A stretch of 64,000 bases of DNA from Chlorokybus atmophyticus (lineage: Eukaryota; Streptophyta; Chlorokybophyceae; Chlorokybales; Chlorokybaceae). A program made the position numbers and the translations under genes. The notes under the pieces were generated by a model, which saw only the letters and a list, made by a program, of their open reading frames with translations, searched no databases and had not been told where the DNA came from. Shown in pieces: positions 56,597 through 64,000 of this stretch (the first letter of the stretch is position 1; each line of letters begins with the position of its first letter). The stretch lies in the NCBI GenBank assembly GCA_009103225.1, contig RHPI01003366.1:62001-126000 (forward strand), given 5' to 3'.

Positions 56597-57647
56597 CTCC
56601 ACAACCTACGTGTACAGACGACGAATACGCTTACTGATCAACATGCCATGACAGACCATCTCTTTGTGTACGGGGTGCTGTGTGCAACCACCATTGACCT
56701 CAACAAGGCCAACGCAAGTGTGTAATGTGTGACATGAGGTCGCTGCGCTCGCATCAAGCATTCAGGCACATTTGATGTGTACAAGCTAGCACGCCCGCAT
56801 GTGCTGCACACAGCCAGCATGCAACAATAGCTTGTGAAACTGTTATAACAACACCATACTTCTGTGCCACACATTTATAGAAGTTCTCAGTTGTCAATCC
56901 ATGGGCCTGGGCCTGGTATTGTGCTGGCGTAGTGTAGCACCTCCAATTATGGCTGGCATGCCATGTCGTATCACAGAGCAACGCCTAACAAACCAACACA
57001 ACCTATGCCGAGTTGTCTGGGACAATGTACGTCTTTGTGAGCCAAGCTGCAAGGAGCTAGCCCAACACAGTGCGTATAGCCCGGTGGTTGTGTTGCTGTG
57101 AATGTGCTTGCATGCTGTTTGGCATGCTGTGAGTGAGGTCATGCATGTCTCCAACTACTGGCAGCATATCCTGTACAACATCAGGTACGAACATCGCATA
57201 GACAACATGGCGGCTGGGGCGCCTTGCCCCAGATACTGGGCCATGCATTCAACAGGTAGAAAGCTTGTACTGCCTGCAGTTGAAGATTGGGACCCTACAG
57301 CTGCACAAGCAGGTTGGATCCGCAAGGCGTGCCTAGCGTGATTGGCCTGTCTGGTTGCCTGTGGTATGCTGACTTAGAGTAACCCCTGACTATGTAAAGC
57401 ACTTGGTAACTTGCTCACCTTCGTAATGACTTTGTTGAATGCCGGTGCGCGTGTAGCCACAAAAGCAGAAACAATGAAAGCAATGGGCAAAGTGCTCAGG
57501 TTGAATGTCCTTCTAGCACAGGGCCAGCCATGGAATCAAGGTCGTGAGGGAAAAACAACCTGTGAAGCATCAACAAGTAAACCACACGTAAACCTTGAGA
57601 TTGAAACATGCTATTGATACAAGAAGCTGCACCAACATGTGCAGAGA
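56597..57647. other. Convergent 3' region with unassigned frames
   Basis: About 1.05 kb between the golgin-like and TatD genes. Plus frames 56901-57101 and 57102-57341 look mildly protein-like (ITEQRLTNQHNLCRVVWDN; LPAVEDWDPTAAQAGWIRK) but have no domain or clear splice context. Likely untranslated or relic sequence. Confidence 0.35.
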
Positions 57648-59882
57648 TCAGCACCTGCAGGTGTTCTCGTACAACATGCGCGCAAGCCCTGCAACGTTCT
57701 TGATCTGCTTGTGGCCCGCTATTACCTCCAAGACTTGCCTAGCAACACGCAACATGTTCATGTCTTGTCATATCAGCACAGGAGTACACATCAGCAGTCT
57801 TGATGAGGTAACACAGCTGTATTATGTGACACTGTGCGTTGCTTTAGATCAAACCTGATGTGGCAGGGCTCATTGCGGCCCTTGACAGTGGACCCTTCCT
57901 CCCACTTCTCCTTAGCCTTCACTGGCCACTTCGTTGTTATGTGCTTGCTGCCTGCATGCGAGTTGCGAATCTGACAAACGCAGACAACAGTTATTCACAA
58001 TTGCAGGTAGGCGCACAGAGCTTGCAGTCAACATGTAAGCCTCTCTTTGTGTTGCAGAGCTTACATCACACCAGGGAGCGTCCGTTTCAATCATCATCCT
58101 CTCAACGGGAATGGAATCAAGAACTTGAAGATTTTCTTCCGTTTTTAGCGAGCAGCCATTGATGCCTGCATGTTGAGGTCACGTTTTAAGATTGGTCAGA
58201 CAGATATAATGTTGTGACAATCAACACACATCATGACCAAGCACTACAGCAAACAAACCACAAAGCACCTATATACACATTGGGGAATGACAGCAGCTGT
58301 TGCGCTTCGTCTGCAGTGCCCGTAAACGAGTGCACCACACCCCCTCTAAACCTAAGCGTACAGCCAACAGAATGACAATCACTTTAACTCGCAGTTTCTC
58401 TGTCAATCACCTCTTCTCAGCGTGTTTGGCATGCATATCGCAAAGTCATCTCATGCGCTTCGTGTACGCTTGACAAGTACACTTGAACCGTCATTGCATA
58501 TATGTGTGTACGAGGTGCACGTTCAGCAGTATGACCGACATGCACATGACATGCACTAACCTGTCTCTGTTGCGTTGCAGAGCCTCAACAAAGTCCCCCG
58601 CAGCTGCGCGCAAATGCAGAAACATTGGCAACCCTGTCGATTGCGCCACCTCAAAATGCCTCTCAAACCACCTGATTGGGCAACTGTGTCAACCTGTGCA
58701 TATGAAGCAGAAAAACTACGCCAGTGACGGTACCTTATTTGCACTTCCTTTGGAGAGAACTGAAGGCGGTCATAATCCAGACCGCACTCGCCAATGGCAA
58801 CCACCTGTGTATTGAGAGTTCTGCATGCGTAATGACAGATACCCTGAAACACACAGTGTCATCACAAGGTGCCACATTGCTGCTTATGCTTAAGCCACCT
58901 TTCCTCGCGCAGCGCCTTCTTTTGCAAGTTTGGTCAGGGACGCCAAATAAGACTCTGCATCAGGCGCATTCTCAAGCTCCTATACGGATTATACAAAGAG
59001 ATTGATAGCTGGCCTGAATCAAACACTGTCGCGGGTACTGTGCAGTGTATGCATACACTTGACTAAATACATGACAAAGAAGAGTATTGTGTTTACCAGA
59101 GTGCGTGTTGGGTGGACGCCAACAGTAGAGTACAACCTGGCTGCGCAAATCATTCGTTTGACACGCACACAACACAGCATCTTCTGTAGAATGCACTGCG
59201 AAGGCCCCAACTCGGGATCAACACAAACTGTACTGAACTTCTTACCATCAGACTCTGCCGACTCGAGCGCTTCTCCCGACTCTGCCAAAGTGCCGCCAGT
59301 GATCTGGAGTCACATACACAATTTCAGGAGAGAAGTGGAAACAAAGTTTACAAACAGAGATTCTTGCCACAATGACGGAACCCACGAACCATTATCCTCT
59401 CAACACCGGCGTCCCACGCCCGGCCCAGCACGCGATGGAGATCCGGAGGGTGCGCAGCCTTGCCATGGTACACGCCTCGGAACATTGAATCTGTTATGTT
59501 GGGAGTTGTTGCATGGGTGACAGCACACAACACATGTGTTATAACAATGTGTTCTACATTGCTTTGAACCAATGGAACACAAGATGGCTAAACGGAGTAG
59601 ACAAAGTACCTGTGAGATTGGCGCCTATGTCTGCGCAACAAGCGAGCACGTTATGAGTGTTTAACAACAGATGCGCACAGCAAACAGCGCTAAGCTTTGA
59701 CACATGCATACACACACCACGGACAGGACTCAATGAAAAGTTTGGTACAAACAGTGGACAGAGCAAGGCCAAGAGCATCCGAACACGTGCACAGCTATAG
59801 CAACCACCACAGGCAATCAACAACGAAACAGTGAATAGCAAATCAAGGCAATCCTTTTAGTACCTATGAACTTGAACGCCAT
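57648..59882 (-). CDS. TATDN1: TatD-type metal-dependent deoxyribonuclease (TATDN1-like)
   Basis: Divalent-metal exonuclease of the TatD amidohydrolase-fold family, implicated in DNA degradation and repair. Twelve exons: 59882-59864, 59630-59610, 59490-59390, 59303-59246, 59140-59097, 58979-58899, 58804-58734, 58671-58561, 58351-58269, 58165-58065, 57970-57855, 57738-57648; 897 nt, 298 residues, matching the usual 297 or so. Motifs: [20 protein letters not shown] at the start; [29 protein letters not shown] (Glu ligand); [11 protein letters not shown] (His ligand); [10 protein letters not shown] (His ligand); [11 protein letters not shown] (Asp ligand); [18 protein letters not shown]. One deviation: animal homologues have D-x-H-type histidines in the first strand, where IGANL is the eukaryotic norm, so nothing key is missing. 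The first two coding exons are tiny (19 and 21 nt). A splice variant could end at 57611 instead. Confidence 0.95.
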
Positions 59883-60211
59883 TGTTGCCTGAGCAGCCGT
59901 CTTGACAACCACAGCCACCGCCGTCGCCACCACCGCCACCGCCGTAAACGGCACACAGCATAGGCTGCAAAGCATGCATTTAGTGCCTTAATGCTCACGG
60001 AAGCTTTCGTTACAATCAGCGGTGGAGGGTCGTTAAGGTCAGGTGAACGGAGTGGGTTAGATCACTGAATGACTCAGAGCTGAGCTGGCGGTGGTGAAGG
60101 AGGTGGCTGCGGCGGAGGCAGTGGCGTAGCAAGGCCGGTGCTGGACAAGCAGGACGAAGCGGGAGAAAAGGATTTGTCCAGGCAGCACAGGGGTTTTGAG
60201 TTTCCCTGATC
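59883..60211. promoter_or_regulatory. Divergent intergenic region, TATDN1-like / LPAT-like
   Basis: 329 nt between start codons of divergent genes; both promoters must lie here. Contains a CCACCGCCG run (59922-59945). Confidence 0.4.
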
Positions 60212-62974
60212 ATGGCGAAGACGCCATGGGTCGTAGTGCCCATGGGCGTGCTGTTCATGGCTTCAGGACTGCTGGTCAGTGACAGCTTGCTTGACGATGA
60301 TGCTACTTCAAAACTGGCAGGAAAAATTTTGGCATGTGCCAAGTTTACACGCAAGCAGTTCCAAATCACTGTTGGTTTACATGCGTTTCGTGCTGAGCTT
60401 GCACAATTGGAAGCGTGACGCAGACAGTGCTCTGTGCCAGGTTAATGTGGTGGAGCTGGCGCTGCTGCTGACTGTCTGGCCTTTGTCCAAGCCCCTTTAC
60501 CGGAAGGTGCGCAGCACCTATAAGTTTATACGACCAGTGTGCAACGTCACATGTTTGTTGGCACGTGCATGTTGTCCATGGACACGACTCTGAGCAGCAA
60601 CACACAACTAGCACGCTGCATTAGCTTGCTTTGTTCTGGCTCTGCGCAGGCATTAAGATTATCTGCTCGTCGGTTTCAGCTTCTGAAAATGCTGTTTGAG
60701 TTTCTCAGTGCATGCATTGGAGCAAGTGGCATACTGCATTGCTCTGTTCATTTGTTGTGTGCAGTGCAACAAGGCAGTTGACTTTGCAAGGCATTGGGTC
60801 ACATGACAAGCATTGTGCAGTGCGTGTGGGTGCTGTCGGGCCTTCTCTGGTCCCAGCTGGTGTGGTTGGCTGAGTGGTGGGGTGGTGTGCGCGTGCGCTT
60901 GCACGGGAATCCCGACATTTTCAAGCTCCTTGGCAACGAGCATGCGATCTGCATTTGTAACCACAGGCAAGCTGTTGGTAATCAACCTTCATAACCTGTA
61001 CACTGTGTGCATGCGATGCAAGCGTTAATGCTGACACACAATGCAGGTCAGACGTGGACTGGCTTGTGGGTTGGGTGGTGGCGCAGCACTGCGGTTGCCT
61101 GGGTGGCTGCAAGTCCCTGATGAAGCAGAGCTCCAAGTACCTGCCCGTTCTCGGCTGGTCATGGTGGTTTTCGGACACAATCTTCCTTGATCGCGCCTGG
61201 GCCACAGACCAGGTGCTGATTGCAGTTCTGTCTATGCTTGGACACAAATACATGCATGCAGATGCGCGTATGGGCACACATGCGCACACACAGCATGCGA
61301 AGGTGCACAGGCACGCAACTGCACGCATAGACAAATCGTTTCAGTTGCCTTGTTGCCTTGCATTCTCTACTTTGTGATATGGTTCTTGCATGGTCGGGCA
61401 CAAGTACATGAAGTGCAATCACTATTCAAGGTCGGGTCTTTTTGGTCACTGTGCAGCGGAGGTTGGTGAAAGCGTACTCCTCGCTAAAGGACTTCCCGGT
61501 CCCTTTCTGGATGGTGCTGTTTGCAGAAGGCACTCGCTTTACTGCCCCGAAGCTTGCAGATGCCCAGAAGTTTGCAAAAGAGAGAGGCCTTCCTCACATC
61601 CCGCGCCATACACTTGGTTGGAAACTGATTTCAATCACATGCTGCCAATACTCATTGCTGGGATGCATGCACATCATGACTGATAACATGGGACTCGTGT
61701 GCTACTGCAGTGCCCAAAACGAAGGGCTTTGTGTCCACGGTGGAGAACTTACGGGAGTTTGTGCCTTCAATAGTGGACGTTACGTTTGCCTTTCCAGCGG
61801 GGAAACCGTCACCGACCATGACAGGCATTTTTGGGCGTCAGGGAGGGGAGGTATTGTTGTCACTAGATATCATCTGCAAACAATCAAGGGCATGTGCCTT
61901 AAGATAACTTTACGCCCTTCAGGTTGATGTCTTGATACGTCGCTTTGATATAAGCTCTCTGCCGTCTGATGGGGAGGGCATTGCGGCGTGGTGTCGGGAC
62001 CTGTGGGCGGACAAAGACCGTCTGCTTGAACGGTATGCGCAGACTGGGAACTTTGGGGATGACGTCAAAGAGTATGACTCACCGCCACCCCTCTACTCTG
62101 TATGGGTAAGTGCAGACATGCTTTGCGTGTGCTTGTCCGCCTGCTTTCTCAACAAGCACTGTCGCGTCCACGTGTTGGTCATGCCTCCACGTTTATATAC
62201 AGGCTCAGGCTTAACTCTAGCATGTTGTATTATGCTGTCATCTGTGTTGTTCGCCACAGCAACTACGCACAAATATGACAACTGCATCCAGGCAATACTC
62301 AGTTATAACTCAAGTGCGCTTGCCTCAGCAAGCGCGCCTGTTTGTGCCGGTGTTGTGTTTCATGTCTCATGTTGGCGTCTCGTGATCTCCAAGTGCTTCA
62401 CTGGTCAACTTTTCATTGTTAACATCTGGGCTGTTGCCGACTCCAGACATGGTGATGCTGTTTATAGTACGTTTTGTTCACCATATTTCGGATGTGGTGG
62501 CGACGTTGTAGTGGGCAGTAGTTGCCAGTGGTCGGCCGTAGGCGGCAGTGTTGATTTGAAGTGTGGTTGTGTGGTTGTGGTTGAAGTTGTTTACCTACAA
62601 CTGTGCTTGTATTCGAGAATCATGTTGTGAGATGCGAACCTTGCCGCTTGGTACAGTAGTAGTTGTCGTGTGCTGACCCTTTGATCGTGCGCCACAGGTG
62701 TTGATTGGGTGGTTGTTGGCGGTTGCGCTTCCCAGCCTGTACGCCCTTTATCGTGCTGTTGCCACGGGTGCATTCACCTCAACCATGCTGCTCATCTCTG
62801 CTGGCGCTGTTGGTGCTGTCGCCTTGGCCATGAAGATATTCATCAGATACTCACAGGTAAGTTGACTGGTTGTGCAGTGATGAGCATCTTGCACGTTAAC
62901 TCTTCACTCTTGGGTCCTAAGCTAAGCACATGCAGGCGGAGAAACCCTTGCGTAGTGCGCCCGCAAGTTCATGA
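60212..62974 (+). CDS. 1-acyl-sn-glycerol-3-phosphate acyltransferase (LPAT2/AGPAT3-5 type)
   Basis: ER enzyme converting lysophosphatidate and acyl-CoA to phosphatidate in the Kennedy pathway. Exons: 60212-60274, 60441-60506, 60821-60966, 61047-61212, 61457-61616, 61711-61850, 61923-62105, 62698-62856, 62936-62974; 1122 nt, 373 residues. Seen: N-terminal hydrophobic segments; catalytic [12 protein letters not shown] (His91-X4-Asp96); [32 protein letters not shown] (about 169-176), the glycerophosphate-binding motif; [12 protein letters not shown]; two C-terminal membrane segments ([34 protein letters not shown]). This layout matches eukaryotic ER LPATs, not the plastid PlsC-like form. Intron 60967-61046 begins with GC (CACAG|GCAAGC); the invariant NHRSD motif spans the join and proves it. 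The exon 3 start could also be 60791, which would keep frame. Confidence 0.95.
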
Positions 62975-63924
62975 CATTAGACCCTACCAAGAGTTGGCTG
63001 GCTGTTTGCTCGGACTTAAGTCTAGAAATTATTACTGTTGGGCTTGTGCCAGAAAGAATTTATGTTTGTGTACCGTAACTACCTACCATACCTATTATAG
63101 TGTCACGAGTGTTTGGGTATGACTGCAGCTTGATAGAGGCCGGTTAATGCAAGTGCCACACATGTGGCTGCCACATCCGCCAATTGGCACCATTCAAGAC
63201 TGCACCTTGCACTAATCAGAGCTTAATTTGAGACTCGGGCTATGCAAGGCTCCAGCAGCAATCGTTGTAATGGAAAGCGACAAAGTTGCACTGCAGCCAA
63301 TGTGCGGCACCTTGGTTTTGCTATGGCACTTACATGTATCGGCTCGTGTATCAAAAATGTAAATACATCTCATAGGCTGATCTAAGTAGCAGATGCGAGA
63401 CCCCAGCAACAATGCAACAATGTCACAATGCACAAAGTTAGATGCAAGGCATGATGGCATAGACACGGCCGACAAGGCGTATGCAATTGTCAACATGTAA
63501 GTGGTAGTACACTAGCATGCACACAACTTATAACAATCAACAACAACAAGCAATACGAACATGTTCAAGCATGACAATTGCAACATAGGCAGCAACTTGC
63601 ATCCACTTTGTACTCATCATATCTTGTCCACATCGTCGTGCATGTTGCTGCTTCTTAACCCGGACTTGACCTCTGCCTCTCCGCCCTGCGTTTAAGCTCG
63701 GCAGGCTGTTCTTGCTGTGTTGGCTGCTTGCCATGCTATTACTTGAGACCTCAACAAGAAACGGTTCTAGTTTCAGCAAAGATGAAGTCATGTTTTAGTA
63801 GATGTGCCTTGGCCCATGTTGATTACATGTCTGCCTCACTGCTTGCTTGCACCTTGCTACCTTGTTTGTACCTTTGAATCCGCTTGATTAACTGCAACTC
63901 TACCGTATGATGCGGTGCTCTGCA
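62975..63924. other. Spacer near the right edge
   Basis: Holds the LPAT 3' untranslated region. A minus frame at 63537-63791 (84 codons, basic middle part GRRGRGQVRVKKQQ) has no recognised domain. Nothing else supported. Confidence 0.35.
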
Positions 63925-64000
63925 GGTGCTTCCTTTGCTGCTTGCTGCTGCCCCTTCCGTGGGACGGGCGTTCCACGACGTCATCGACCGTTGCGCGCGA
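63925..64000 (+). CDS. Possible internal exon of an unidentified gene, cut by the window edge
   Basis: After a good acceptor (GTGCTCTGCAG) an open, GC-rich frame reads VLPLLLAAAPSVGRAFHDVI and continues to the window edge. Composition matches coding exons of this region. Too short for a family; upstream exons were not identified. Confidence 0.3.

Overview
This is nuclear DNA of a photosynthetic eukaryote. Genes are split into many short exons with GT-AG (and some GC-AG) introns. Products include a photosystem II factor (Psb28), a plastid-type MurE ligase with a presumptive transit peptide, a two-domain fibrillin, DET1, an ER-type lysophosphatidate acyltransferase and a cilium protein (CFAP119-like). 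Together they point to a flagellate green alga that keeps the plastid peptidoglycan pathway, of prasinophyte grade or an early streptophyte such as Mesostigma. The species cannot be named from sequence alone. I rebuilt exon chains by hand from conserved protein motifs, splice-site consensus and intron phase. Each chain called with high confidence sums to an open frame divisible by three. No alignment or search was run. || Layout: CAF-1 large subunit (minus, 1-2648, 3' end off the window); MurE (minus, 4556-8385), divergent from a transmembrane EGF/RING-H2 ubiquitin ligase (plus, 8951-12222); acid-sphingomyelinase-like phosphodiesterase (minus, 13184-15970); a gap-containing AT-rich spacer; MMS19 (minus, 18449-23222); Psb28 (minus, 24181-25454); double PAP/fibrillin protein (plus, 27149-29422); DET1 (plus, 30575-33910), convergent with CFAP119-like (minus, 34839-36106). 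|| From 36.1 to 44.2 kb there is a gene-poor block. Its core (about 38.05-42.8 kb) is a mirrored, degenerate inverted structure with hairpins, GTAC-rich repeats and Gly/Arg-rich mini-reading frames. Next come a secreted PKD-like repeat protein (plus, 44741-48091), a decayed transferrin-like sequence (about 48.62-49.6 kb), a small membrane/coiled-coil protein (minus, 50660-51723), a golgin-84/CASP-like tail-anchored coiled coil (plus, 52158-56596), a TatD-type DNase (minus, 57648-59882), an LPAT2-like acyltransferase (plus, 60212-62974) and a possible partial exon at the right edge. || The neighbours do not form a pathway. They are typical eukaryotic single-gene loci, several in divergent or convergent pairs. 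The most interesting items are the EGF/RING-H2 receptor-like ligase, the mirrored element with perfect hairpins, the recurrent GC-AG introns, an apparent intron gain inside one module of the tandemly duplicated PKD-like gene, and the SAM-like N-terminus spliced to CAF-1.
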